Origin: Magnolia sinica
Taxonomy: Eukaryota > Streptophyta > Magnoliopsida > Magnoliales > Magnoliaceae
NCBI RefSeq assembly: GCF_029962835.1
Contig: NC_080577.1
Coordinates: forward strand, 5,332,001-5,396,000
Length of the DNA: 64,000 bases
Direction of reading: 5' to 3'
The notes below the pieces were generated by a model, which saw only the letters and a program-made list of their open reading frames with translations, was not told where the DNA came from and made no database searches. Positions 35,403 through 47,439 of this stretch are shown piece by piece. Position numbers and translations under genes: made by a program. Every line of letters starts with the position of its first letter. Position 1 is the stretch's first letter.

Positions 35403-38400
35403 TCAACGGTTCTTGCTGCCAGGCCCCGTTGGCTTCCCTTTCTTTGGATCATGCTTCGGGTTGGGTCCCCCGTAGTCGTAATCGTGTAAGCTGGCCTCCA
35501 TGAGGTTCCTCAATTTCATCTGATGTAAACCATCAAAACACATGTATGGTGAGTGTCAGTGTTGAGGGTCAAATATTGCATATTAGATCCCATTGATTGC
35601 ATGGATTTACGATTATGATATTGCTTAATGGCCTGAATTAATCGTGTTTGTAATGCAGGGTGTATTTACGAGCTTGAATGGAAAATGATACTAAAAGCAG
35701 GAATTTAATGCTCAGACATCACCAAGGCATTGGACGGGAACAATATTGAGGTTTTACGTGCCAGAGATCGGAGAATTCCAACCACTCATCCTAAATGGGC
35801 TTGAAAAGTATCCAAATGTCAAAATCACAGGGTTTCCACCATCTGATCAGTTCGAAACTTCATACATAGCCTGAGGACCATAAATTAACCGTACACGTCA
35901 AATTTCAACCCTCGGATCTCAATAAAAGTGGCTCAACGAACGGATCAGCCACCAAAACAGTGATATAGGGCCCACCTGCTATCAAGATACGCTTTAAATT
36001 TGGTCCCCACGGTTAAAATGAGATGGCAAAACGGATGGATGGATTGGATTTTTCATATATATCAAGGTGGGGTCCATTTTATGTGAGTGGCGTGCAGAGG
36101 AATCGTGCACTCGCCGTGCATCGAACAGACAAAGTCGGTCAGCAGGCGCTGACCCGACGTCCGTGTTTTAAAAGGAAACAGCGGACGCTGATTCGCAACA
36201 GGGCTTTGCGAGCAACATCAGGTGGGCCAATATCAGCGTGCGTTTTTATGATCCATACCGTTCAATGTGATCAGGAGGTCATACCGACCGCACACTGATC
36301 TACGGTCCGATTTTCACAAAGCAGTGCATGTACAGGGAGTCCAAACGCCGGTTGGACGGCTGAAGAACAGAGTCAGTGAGCCGCAGTATCGGAAGTAAAA
36401 ATCATCTCTTTCTGTACCGAAATTCGACTGCAAACCCAATGGACGGCATGGATTTCTCAAACCACCAGTAAAGTGGGCCCCACCACGCATTAGCGCGTGC
36501 TCTGTTGCGAACGTCCGTGAAAACCGGACACCGCCCGGCTTTCTCGGCCCATTATGCATCCATGGTGGTGGTCGGATGCATGATCCAGACCGTCCAATCC
36601 TGTGCAGGGTCGAATCTAACCACACCCAAGAGGCCAGATCGTCAAAGTGGTTGGCCAAACCATACCAAACGCGGGTCGAACGCAAGCACTTCTTGCGTAA
36701 AATCAGAGCAACAGCAGGAGTTTCTTCACCGCTTCCTGCTCGTGAACGGAGACCTTCCACGGACGCAATCACCATCCCGGACTTGCTATAAGGAGAGAGA
36801 GCGGCAGCAAGAGAAGGGGGAAGCTAGGCTGGACGTGGAATTTGGCAGTGGAGTGCTGGACGTGAGCAGAGAGAGAGAGAAGATAGAGGGTTTGTCTTGA
36901 AAGTTTTAATTTTTTTATTTATTTTTATTTATTTATTTGAGAGATCAAGCCCAATCATGTTGAGCTAAACCTCTTAGCTGGGGCTAAGAGGTGAAGCTTA
37001 TGGTCTGATGGGAGAGACTTTACTTGTGCCTTTTGTTGATTTTAGTTCAAATTAAAAGGAATACTTTCAGTTTTTTTTATGGTTTGTTGTGACTGAAATT
37101 ACAATAGATCTGCGATGGCTTTGAGTATTTCTTCCTCCTTTTTATGTTTATGACGTCAGGAAGCCATGTTGTTCACCATCGTCTCCTTGGCATGGTCGGA
37201 TGACGGTACCCTTCCTAACCTTCATAGCATGTTGATTGGTTGGTGATTAGTTTAATTCTGTTGTTTGCTTTGTCTCCAGGGCATGGTTTGGTGATGGAAT
37301 CCATTCTAATTCATATACTTTTCATCTCGTGAAAACTAAATCAAGTAAGTTCAACTTAATTTCCATAATGTTTGATGCAACCATAAGATCTCCCTGATCT
37401 CTACAAGTGGATCCTCTGAATCCCTAGTTTCCCTTCCCTGAATTATTTAAGTTTTAGATAACTATTCCACAATTATTCTTTAAATTCTATTTGATCTAAA
37501 TTACATCTTAGTCTAGTTCTCGTTCCACTTAGTTTCAAATAACGTACAGGTATCAGTCCCTTGGGATTCGACCTCGGTCTCACCGAGTCTATTACTACAT
37601 CACAACCCTATACTTGGGGAGTGAACAATTAGAAACTGATCCAGGAACATCCCAATTACACCCGTGTCAACAGTCGCACGTGCACATGCGTGTGTGACCA
37701 AAATGCAATGGATAATAACCGACATACGTGTGATGTTGTGTTTGTGTGCGAGAACATGTGAATTATGTCATATGAATATCTCTACACAACAGTCTAGATT
37801 TTCATTTTTTCATTTTTTTCCTGTCATATTTATCGGAAAATCTCGCTGAAAATAAGAAATTAAAAGTATTTATTGTAAATAATCAATAAATTTTAAAAAT
37901 ATAAATATATGGTTATAAAATGAATTATTTCAACTTCTAAATGCTTTTGTGTTTAAAAAAATAATAATTTCACAATAAAATCACGAGAAAATAAAAATTA
38001 AAAAAAAAAAAAAAAAAACTTTTGAGATTTTGAAAATCTCGGGAATTATTGCAAATGATCAATTTTCCGCGAGAATATAGTGAGATTATTCAAAATGTCG
38101 GGGATGGTTGTCACAATGCTCTAGCTCAAACACGCCCGCATTCATGGAGAATTGCATGCGGGGAATCATCATATGGAGTCAGAGTCAAGTTAAAATGGAC
38201 AAACTTAGAAAGTCCATTGACTGATCCAAGCCGTCCATTAGATGCAGCATGCATTTCAGAGGCTACAATGAAAAAATCAACACCAATCAGATCATTCTAA
38301 CCATCCGATTCAACAGTAAAAAGATGGATAGTCAGGATCATTTGTATAAATATAGGTCCATTCACCGGCTTGATATATTATTTCTTGGGTCCCATCATGA

Positions 38401-38947
38401 ATTATTTATGGTTCTTAAAGCATGAAGTTCATCAGGTCATCCTAACCATCCCATTTATGACTTGGAAAACCAATGGATTATAAAATAGAACATCATTTTA
38501 TGGAAAGATTTAATCATCCAGATGTTTTCATGTCAGATCATAAAATGTATGCTGGACCCAATAGACGGTCCGGATCGGCTGATGGACTCTCCAAGGTGCT
38601 GATCGAATTTGACTCTCTATGTGAGCATTCTTCATTGTTTAATGCTACTGCATCGGTGCATGCTTGAGTTTTTGCCTGTCATAACCCTATACAAGCATCT
38701 GCATGCACATTCACTCATAAACACGTGTGCACACACGTAAATTACCTTACGAGATGGGTGGACGAACTTCTTGCCATTATCAATGGTTCCAATTTCACCT
38801 GCAAGAGAAGAGAAGCTTATTTTGCCTGTCAAGCAAATGAACGGACAGAAATGAGCCTTACTGGCGTAGAAGGTGGGCCATACCTGAGGACGAGTGAAAG
38901 AGTAATAGTAGCAGTAGAAGGAAGAGAAAGACAGTGAAACGAGGCAT
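35403..38947 (-). CDS. PSY-like: PSY-type sulfated peptide hormone precursor, copy B
   Basis: Exons on the minus strand: exon 1 38884-38947, exon 2 38746-38798, exon 3 35403-35519, 77 residues. Exon 1 is identical to copy A (signal peptide MPRFTVFLFLLLLLLLF). Exon 2 differs by one base (Val to Ile). Exon 3 differs at 8 of 117 positions and encodes DYDYGGPNPKHDPKKGKP, with the canonical HDP of PSY peptides. The expected sulfation site is the Tyr after the first Asp. All splice sites are GT..AG with phases 1 and 0 as in A and C. Intron 2 is stretched to 3226 bp by an LTR (35560-37629) that ends 39 bp upstream of the exon 3 acceptor, in the region where the branch point is expected. The coding parts look functional, but splicing may be weakened. 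It lies tail to tail with receptor B, with tRNA-Phe between. Confidence 0.83.
35560..37629 (+). mobile_element. Solo-LTR-like element (fossil) in intron 2 of PSY-like B
   Basis: 2070 bp from TGTTGAGGGTC to GGGGAGTGAACA, the TG..CA ends of an LTR. Copy A has the empty site (GAGTGTTAGAAAC near 7230), so the insertion followed the duplication or was lost from A. The flanks GTCAG (35555-35559) and ATTAG (37630-37634) each differ by one base from the empty-site GTTAG, which fits an aged 5-bp duplication. A TATA-like CTATAAGG lies near 36787, and hairpins at 36971-36992 and 37573-37587 match those of the inverted relative at 20716-22951. No gag or pol inside. Confidence 0.85.
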
Positions 38948-39006
38948 GGTGGCTGATATTGTAGTTGTTAGAATGGTTTGGTAGTGTTTTGAGGTGTTGA
39001 AGGGGT

Positions 39007-39014
39007 GTTTTATC
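39007..39014 (-). promoter_or_regulatory. TATA-like element of PSY-like B
   Basis: GATAAAAC 60 bp before the ATG, the same as in copy A. The whole 5' flank to about 39120 is nearly identical between copies. Confidence 0.45.
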
Positions 39015-39339
39015 CTTATTCAAGGATGGAGAGAGAATGGGCCATGACAGCTTTTGTGATGGCCCACCACACTCGATTATTTGGTAGAATGATGAGATCC
39101 AATAACCCACCATACCAAAGTCAACTGCACTAACTTACGTTTCATCAAAACTCGGCTCCCCTTTTCCCACCAAAAGTATGTGAATGGGGACAAAAACTTC
39201 AATCCCTTGCATGGTTCAAACTCAGCTATTTTAGCTCGGCTTTTGGTGATGGCTGTCAACGTCGGGTCTGGATCACTTTTCATGGACCCGAATCCAATGG
39301 AGGTGGTGATGTAGAGCGAGTTGCGGGCAGTTTCATGGC

Positions 39340-41885
39340 CAAGATAGTTCAAAAAAGGCCTGGTTGATAACCAAAGTAATCCGGACTAACAGACTTTAAA
39401 TTGGGCATATCTTGCAATCCGAAGTGAGTTATTCGCCGTCCCATACATGATTTTGGAGTAGGACAAGCTACTTTAACCACCTATCAGATTACCCACGCTG
39501 AATTTGCGAAATGCCACCAGATCGTCTGTCAAAATCCGTCAAAATCCTGTTTTAATTTTGTTTTTACTATTTATAGTAATTTTTAGTTTGAGTATAACTT
39601 TTTATCCGTTGGCTTTCAGGAGTTGCGCCCAACATGAAAAGTGCTTAGAATAATGAAATTTATAGTAATTTTTAGTTTGAGTATAACTCTTTATCCGTTG
39701 GCTTTCAGGAGTTGCGCCCAACATGAAAAGTGCTTAGAATAATGAGGAGAACGTCATGGTTTGGCCAAGTAGGACACTTATTATTTTTGTCCTAAAACCA
39801 TACGTACTAGTTGACATCACAACCATTTATAAATGGTAAGTTTACTCTTTATAGTAAGTTGCGATTTCTAGGAGTTTTAGTTGTAGTTAGATCTGGGCAA
39901 AACAAACCCGATCCGGTGGATCCGACCCAATCAGACCCAATCCGACCCGATTAGAACCTAACCGACAGTCTGGATCGGTGTGGATCGGGTAGCTCCATCC
40001 AGATCCGAAATCTTTTCGGGCCGAGTTCAGATTGGCCGTGATCCGACCCAACCCGAACCGAAAACCCGATCCGAATGGATCCAGAACAATCCGATCCTAC
40101 CCGATCAAGAGTCGCTCTTATCAATACTTCTACTTTTCCTTGTGGTATGGTCAGCTTGAGCTTTAAATATGCATCGATTTTGGGTTCAACCACTAAAATG
40201 ATTTGCAAAAACGAATGGACGGCGTGGATAAACCACATGCATTCAAGGTGGGCCCCAACAATGTTTACCGTGTACAATAAGAAAATATTTGCCGGTTTAC
40301 CGCATTTATGTGCGGCTAGCTGGCACGCGCATTGCATCCTACCCCCGCCCGTCTCTAGCCCTGAACGAATGGTTCTGTGGGTGGGCCCACCATGATGTAT
40401 CTGTACATCCAAGTTGTCCATCCTTATTCTAAGATCATTTCAAGGCATAATCACAAAAATGAGGCAGATCCAATGCTCAAGTGGACCACACCAAATAATA
40501 AGCTTGGTTGCATTAAGTGCACAAAGCATTAAATGCAAGTTGCATTAAATGCAAAAGTCATATATGGTATGGCCCATTTGAGCATTGGATCTGCCTAATT
40601 TCTGTGGTCATTCCTTAAAATAATATGAGAAAAGAGATAGACAGCTTGGATGCACAGATAAGACACGGTGGGCCCGCCCACAGAATTGCCAGTTCGGGGC
40701 TAGAGACGGGCGGGGGTAAGACGCAGTCCGCGTCCGACTAGCTGTACGTACGTGTCGTGCCAAGATGACTTGTCTTCAATGCACTAACGCTCCTCGAGCT
40801 GCGAGTTGTACGAATGGTTCAAAGGAGATCAAAGTTATATGGCCCTACAGTGATGTATTTATTATATCTACACCGTTGATATATATATTTAGAGATCATT
40901 TTAGAGCATTATCCAAAAAAATGGATCATATCCAAAGATCATCTGGACCACACCACAAATAACAATAGAGAATGATTTTCAGTGTGGTCCCACTGCTTTT
41001 TCCAATGTGATCCACTTGATAGTCAGATCTATCTTATTTTTTGTCTCAAGCCTTAAAACGAGCTCGCCAAATGGATGGACGGTTTGGATATAACACATAT
41101 CCCATGATCAAACCTGCATAACTTGGTAACATCAAAGTCATCATTTCGTACACAACACGTTACAGGCAGCTGCCGTGCACAGTACATTCGCAGCTGCAGC
41201 GCCTCGAGCTCCGAGTTGTACGAACGGCTCAAATGATATCAACCTTAGATGGGCCCCACAATGATGTATTTATTATATCCATACCGTTCATCCATTTTTC
41301 ATGATCATTTTAGATCATTTGGAAAAAAAATAAATCATATCTAAAGCTCAAATAGACCATACCAAAAATAGCAATGAGATAATGATTTTCACCGTTTTTA
41401 ATGATTTGAATCGCACCCAACCCGATCCGACTCGGTTTCCCTGACCGAGCCGGACTCGGTTTCCCTGACCGAGTCGGACTCGGTTCGGGTCAGGCCAACT
41501 GTGTGTCGGGTCGGTTTGAGTCCTATGTTCCGGACCTGGTCCCGGATCAGATCGGATTCGGGTCAGTCCAGCTAGATTTCGGACCGAATCGGGTTAGCCC
41601 CAATCCGATCCGACTCGGTCCGATGCACACCTCTAGTTATAGTTTGATTCTGAAACTTCTCTCATGGCTTAGTATCCCTTTAAAGGGTTGTGAATTCGTT
41701 TATTTCATTCATCAATTAAATTACAAATTTTCTAGAAATTATTTCTATTTTCTTTTCCTTGTGGATTCGAGGTTTGTTTGTCCAGAGAAGTTCCATAGAT
41801 TTGGAACAATTATCGGAAGACGGTGCTCGACCTCACGTCCTTCCCTACGTCAGTTGGGTGCCTTGGTTTCAACTGAGGGCCAGAC
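39340..41885 (+). mobile_element. Probable LTR remnant (fossil), copy B, interrupted by a hAT-like element
   Basis: Counterpart of 8955-11330. It has a private 89-bp tandem duplication (39569-39657 and 39658-39746). Broken and without internal genes. Confidence 0.35.
39888..41635. mobile_element. Non-autonomous hAT-like DNA transposon with nested fold-back elements, copy B
   Basis: TAGATCTGGGCA at the left and, inward from the right, TAGAGGTGTGCA. The 8-bp flanks are GTTGTAGT (39880-39887) and GTTATAGT (41636-41643), 7 of 8 matching. The arms are of CCGATCC/GGGTCGG words. It contains fold-back units at 40301-40755, 40756-41130 and 41160-41425. Confidence 0.75.
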
Positions 41886-41899
41886 AAGGGGTCATTTAC

Positions 41900-44890
41900 A
41901 TGACTAAGCCCACCTAAGTGAAAGGATTACATCACCCACACTAACCAACGTCACCCATATTTATCCACTTTGAAGATGGTGGACCTTAACCAAACTAGAA
42001 TAAACCACCGTTTTAACCAGGTCCAAAATGGCAGACCGAATCGGACCCAATTTCTAAACGGACTTGAGAAATTGGACCTGGACCTGGTTAAATTGAGTTG
42101 GGTCCATCAGATACGTGCGGGTCCAGGTACCCGCTAACACTCCCTACTTGTGGGTTTTCTTTCCATCTGTTTTAGATTGTGTACTTTTGATTTATTTTTA
42201 ATTTTTAAACCCCATTTTCTATCTTCTTTTGAGCAAAAAGTAATATATTAAAGTGAAGGTTTGGCAAAACCCCACAAGCCTAAGGCAGCCTTTCTAGATA
42301 GACTACAACATATGCCATCTGGCACACATGGCGATATCCAAGCTGCTAATAAGTGGGCCCCATAAGGTAGATTTCCTGGCCAGAAATTCAGGGTCTTTCC
42401 ACTCATCAGGTCGGCCACAGGCTACAAAACAAGACAGCTAAGAAAATGCTTCTTTTCACCTCAGAAATTACTTGGCTATAATTTTTTAAGCCCATTAGTC
42501 TCTTACGTTCTGGCCCACTTTATGAGTGGACTATCCTGATTTTGGGCCTTAGCATCTGTACAGCCTGCTGAGTAGCTGGGGTCATGTACCCATGTCTCAC
42601 ACGTGGAAGCATTCACACGTGTGGTTTTAGATAGCCTTACGTTTGCAGCTCTTAGTTGTGCCGTGACAATCTTTTCTTCTGTACCCACCCACTGAAAACC
42701 TTAACCGTAGTTTAAAGGGTTTCACTAACTTGCAGCTCCAGGGTTAGAGCTTATGTTGAGAACCACTTCAACCCTTCCAACTAAAACCCATTTCAGTATT
42801 TTACTAACATTTTTTTGTCGAGGGTTTCAATAGAGCATGCTGGATGGGCACTTGTCATGTACTCATTTTTTCGGTGGTTTCACTAACATGTTGTTTGGCT
42901 CAAAATTTAGTTGTTGGTATTTGTATGTGATGCCAAGCATGCCATATTCTGATAAGGTTGGATTCGAACTAAATGCCTTCAGCCTTAAGAGTCAAGATAG
43001 ACCAAGAGATTGAAAACATTGTAGTTTAGTTGTCTATTTAGCCACCTATAATCAATACTAGTAAGAAGAATGTTCGTATAACAAGTTTTTTTTTGTTTTT
43101 TTAACATTTCAGCTAAAATTACTTTTTCTTATCGTAATAACAAAAATTAAATCGATCAACACGGCATGAGAGAAAACAAAGTAAAGAAGAATATGCATTT
43201 ATAAATGTTTGCAAAAGTAAGAGAAAATCATCACCAATCCAGTGACTATGATATAGATGTATGAATTGAATTACACTGTCCCAAGTTGAAGTCGGTTTAG
43301 GATAGCATTGTAGACGGATTGAATTACACTAAGAGCTAAGTTAGAAACTAAACTCTGCAATCTTAATAAGAAAAAGTGTTGCAATGTAAGGTCGGGTTGG
43401 GCTAGCAAGGGTTCGGAACTCTTCAATCTTCCTCATATTTATAGAAATTATAGTCAATTATTGGAAAGAGATCTTCATAGCCATTCCTCATGTCTGTTGA
43501 TTTATAAATAACTATTCAGACCTATAGATAGTAATAGCCTATCACTCAACTCCATGTGCATCAATTCTTCATCATGGGTTAGCCATTGGTCATGCGCACG
43601 TCTTCGGCCCACTACGTTCGTGAAAGTTCTTCATAAGTCGTCACGTGTAGATAATCTTTATTCTTTCTTCCATTTGAATGTGTTATGCACACCATAAAAA
43701 ATGGCTAACTTGATATTATTGTTATGTTACTTCATTGCTTTTTGAGTAGTTTTTGCCGTAAGGGATTCTTCTGCATGATACTATGGTCCATCGGCCAAAT
43801 CTGTCATTACCCATAACTGTTTCTTACCCATTATTGGTCATGAGGCCGCTAATGTAAGTGACTTTGTCATGTGAGCAAAATATGCGACATGCGTCCCATA
43901 ACAATAGCCACTTAAATTTTTTTCTTTTTGGTTAATAATTATTTTTTGAATCCTGAACACATTTAACTGTTAAAGTAGCCGAAGAGATTTTCAATTTGTA
44001 TATTATTGAGATATCACTGTCTTATAGCATTATCTGCATTGCTAGATCTAACACGATCAAATTCGAACATGAGTACACACCGTGGGTACAAATGCTTATG
44101 TTAAGAGCTGCTTCCACTCCAAATATAAGCCATTTCAGAATAAATGTTTGGTTGAATACATCCTAACATGTTTCAATGTGATACAATATTTGGACTATAG
44201 CCTTTAAGCCCGGATCATCCTCATGTTATCTAAACCCTTTATAGGAAGAGCCAGCTCAACTTCAACGGTGGATAGATAACAAATAAAATCTTTAAATGAG
44301 ATCATTTTAATATTTAAATTTTATATTTTTTGGCTTTGAAAATGATCAGTCATCGTAAACACTGCATAATCAAACGGTTGAAATATTTAACCTGGTATAT
44401 TTCTGGAGCACCCCCAATGGAAGGGTCACATAAACGGTTTGAGTCAGCTCACACTGAGAATCACTTCATCCCTTCCAATTTGTAATCACTTGAAGATAGA
44501 GAAATGCCAATTATTCCTCTTCTTTTACACTGGCCATCGATCTTCAAACGCAACAACCAGTACTAGAAAAATCAAAGGCAGAAGCAAACATGGGAAGAAT
44601 CCATGAATGAAATGAGTGTGAAAGCAATGCGGATTATGGTGAATCATTAGTAGGAGCACTAGAAGAAGTGGCATTAGACTTTTGAACTACAACATTTGTA
44701 TTATTAAATCATAGATTAGCAACAGAGTTTAAACTAATCGGCCCATAGGAGACAAAATGTTGGTAATGATGATAGCTGCTGGAACAGAGAATTCGGGCAG
44801 TCCGATCGTATTATGATGAACCTGTTAAGCCTACGTTGCCAGCACGACGATATGTTGTCGGCAAAGGTTATTACAAAGTGTATGTGTGTG
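41900..44890. other. Intergenic, copy B
   Basis: Near-identical counterpart of 11340-14330. No gene supported. Confidence 0.45.
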
Positions 44891-44901
44891 TGTGTGTGTG
44901 T

Positions 44902-45471
44902 GGAAATTAAAGGTTCTATGCGGTCGAGCTCATGGGAAGTTCCCATGAGGTCGAGATGTATGGGCGCCACCATAATGCATGTTTAACATCTACCCCATCA
45001 GGCAGATGCACCATTCTATGGTGAGCCATGGGCTTAAAAATCAAGTCAAGTCAATTCATGACTTGGTGGGGCCACACCACATAAAACAGTTGAGAGGGGT
45101 TACCCTCCATTAAAACATTCATAATCATTTGTTGGGTCCACGGAGATGTAGTTCACAAATCCAGCCCAACCATTATGTGTGTCCCACTTGGATGAGGAGT
45201 CAGACTAAGTTTCAAATGTATCCAAATTTCAGGTGGGCCCAACCAAGTGCTTTTATATGTTTTAGGCATGTCTTCACATGATTTTAGATGGTATGGCCCA
45301 CCTAAGTCCCGTATAGGGCTGATTTTTTTATATCCCATAATTTAAAGGGGACCCATCAAAGTCCCCTATCAAATGCACAGTGTTGATAGTCGACACGCAT
45401 CACGGTGGGGCCCACGCAAATCAACCTCATGGGAAGTTCCCATGAGCTCGACCGCATAGAACCTTTTCCCA
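44902..45471. mobile_element. MITE-like element with palindromic ends in a (TG)n tract, copy B
   Basis: Counterpart of 14348-14899. The left end reads GGAAATTAAAGGTTCTATGC (altered) and the right end CATAGAACCTTTTCCC. It is bracketed by TG runs (44884-44902 and 45473-45491). Confidence 0.7.
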
Positions 45472-45675
45472 TATGTGTGTGTGTGTGTGTGAACAATTGC
45501 ATATTGGGAGACAAATTCTAATTCCTCTTCAACGTTTGTGTGGACTCCACCATGATGCGTGCATGACATCCACTCCCTCCATCATCTGCATCCCACTAAT
45601 GTCCAATGCGCCACACCATTGTAAAACCATGCCTAAAACCGTTTGAAATCACATGGTGTGACCCACCTGGGTTTT

Positions 45676-45823
45676 GGAATGGGCTGATTTTTCGGTTGCA
45701 TTTTATGAATGGACCCAATGGTACCTACAGGCATGGTAACCCACCCCCCCCCCCCCGGAATGGGCTGATTTTTCGGTTGCATTTTATGAATGGACCCAAT
45801 GGTACCTACAGGCATGGTAACCC
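45676..45823 (+). repeat. 81-bp tandem repeat with poly-C spacer
   Basis: Two units start GGAATGGGCTGATTTTTCGG at 45676 and 45757 and are separated by a run of about 14 C. Copy A has only a poly-C run at the same place, so A lost the units or B gained them. Confidence 0.75.
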
Positions 45824-46359
45824 CACGCGCCCCCTTCATCTGGATCGGTGTTAATAGTGTGTCCCTGTCCCAACTGTTCCATGCATCTGGCCGTGTGATC
45901 TTCCTGTGTATTGGATTGGCCTGATTTTTGTGTCGAGATGAACTTGACGGACCACACCTTATGAACAGAGTGGATGTGCTCCTTACCCTACAAACAGCAT
46001 TGTAGTATAAGCTCGGTTAATAGTTGAAGTCATGGGGTTTGGTTCTTCCTTTGCAAGGAGCTTGTACAACCAAATTATTCAACTACATGTGTGGGGTCCA
46101 TGGTGTTGTGTATTCCATCCAACCTGCACATCAAATGTGCCAACCATGACAATGCAATGCCTCAAAAATCAAGCGTACACCATAAAGGGGAAAAAAACAA
46201 TGGACTACCTAAAAATCTCCAAATTCATAATGTGGTCCACGTGATGGTTGGATCGACCTCATAATTGGGGTGTCCCACTCTCATGGTACTAAGACTCTGC
46301 TGGACAGTTGGATGTCATAAATATATTATGGCTATGAAAGAAGGATCTCTCTTTGATGC

Positions 46360-46800
46360 AGGGCAAGTTGTCGTTTACCCTAGGCCCATTTTGATATATG
46401 TAATCTATATCCACACGATCTAGCCATTTTTCCGGACCATTCTAGGACATGAGCCCGGAAATGAAGCAGAAGCAATTCTCAGGTGGACCACACCATTAGT
46501 GGTGATTAACCATTAGTGGGCCACAAAAGTTTTGGATCAAGTTGATATTTTATTCACTTCATCCAAGTTTATATGACCTTATAAACCGGTTGGAAGGCAA
46601 ATAAGTATTAGGGAAACATTACAATGGGCCTATGAAGTTTTAATGGTAGGACATTCAATCACAATTGTTTCTTATAATATGGCCCACATGAGACTTGGAT
46701 CTTCTTCATTTTTAAGTTCATGCCCTAAAATGATTTAGAAAAATGGATGGACAACGTGGATATAAAATAAATACATCAAGGTGGGCCCTATGGTAAGGGC
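46360..46800. mobile_element. Fold-back element, copy B
   Basis: Counterpart of 15640-16105, slightly shorter through small deletions. The arms contain CAGGTGGACCACACCA and the inverse ATGGCCCACATGAGACTTGG. Confidence 0.65.
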
Positions 46801-46886
46801 CAAACTATTTGGGTGAGACTTGGGCCGCACCAATCCACTCCCGGTTAAATGAACTACACGTCTAAGCTAAGCCAAGCCAAGCTGAG

Positions 46887-47431
46887 TAGGGCTGAAAGCA
46901 GGTTGGGCTGAGTTGGTGCTCAACCCTAGCCCAACCCGATGTTTCCATACTTCAACCTTAACCTAACTTTGGGTTAGAAATTCTCAACTCAAGCCCAATC
47001 CAAGTGGGCAAGGTTGTGTATACAAGTTAATATTTTCTTTATTACATTAGTTTATTATATTTCAATAAACACCTTATTTTTTATATCTATAATTTTATTA
47101 ATTATATATGTAGTTATTTATTATAAAGAATTGTATTTTTTTCTAAACAAATAAGTTAAAACAAAGGACAACTGACATATCTTGTTAGCTTGAGCTATCA
47201 GAAATGATGTGGACCAAAGACTCGGTTGCAGTGAAATTTCCTGCACCTTCGACACAGGCTATCCACACTCAATTATAATTTATGAATAACTTATATATCA
47301 AGCAGGTTCAAGTTAGATCGGGCAACCCGATACCTCAATCTAAAATTGACCCAAGTTTCATCGATGCATTCCAACCGGGCCCAACCCAATGTCAGGTCAG
47401 TTCGGTTGAACCCACCCTACTTTCAGCCCTA
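46887..47431. mobile_element. Non-autonomous hAT-like element, copy B
   Basis: Counterpart of 16180-16723. TAGGGCTGAAAG ends, 8-bp flanks AAGCTGAG and AAGCCAAG. Confidence 0.68.
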
Positions 47432-47439
47432 AAGCCAAG

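Noticed and set aside
36314-36900. Overlapping frames of 130-150 residues on both strands
   Set aside because: They lie within the solo-LTR-like element, have no known motif and are not kept open in its relative at 20716-22951.
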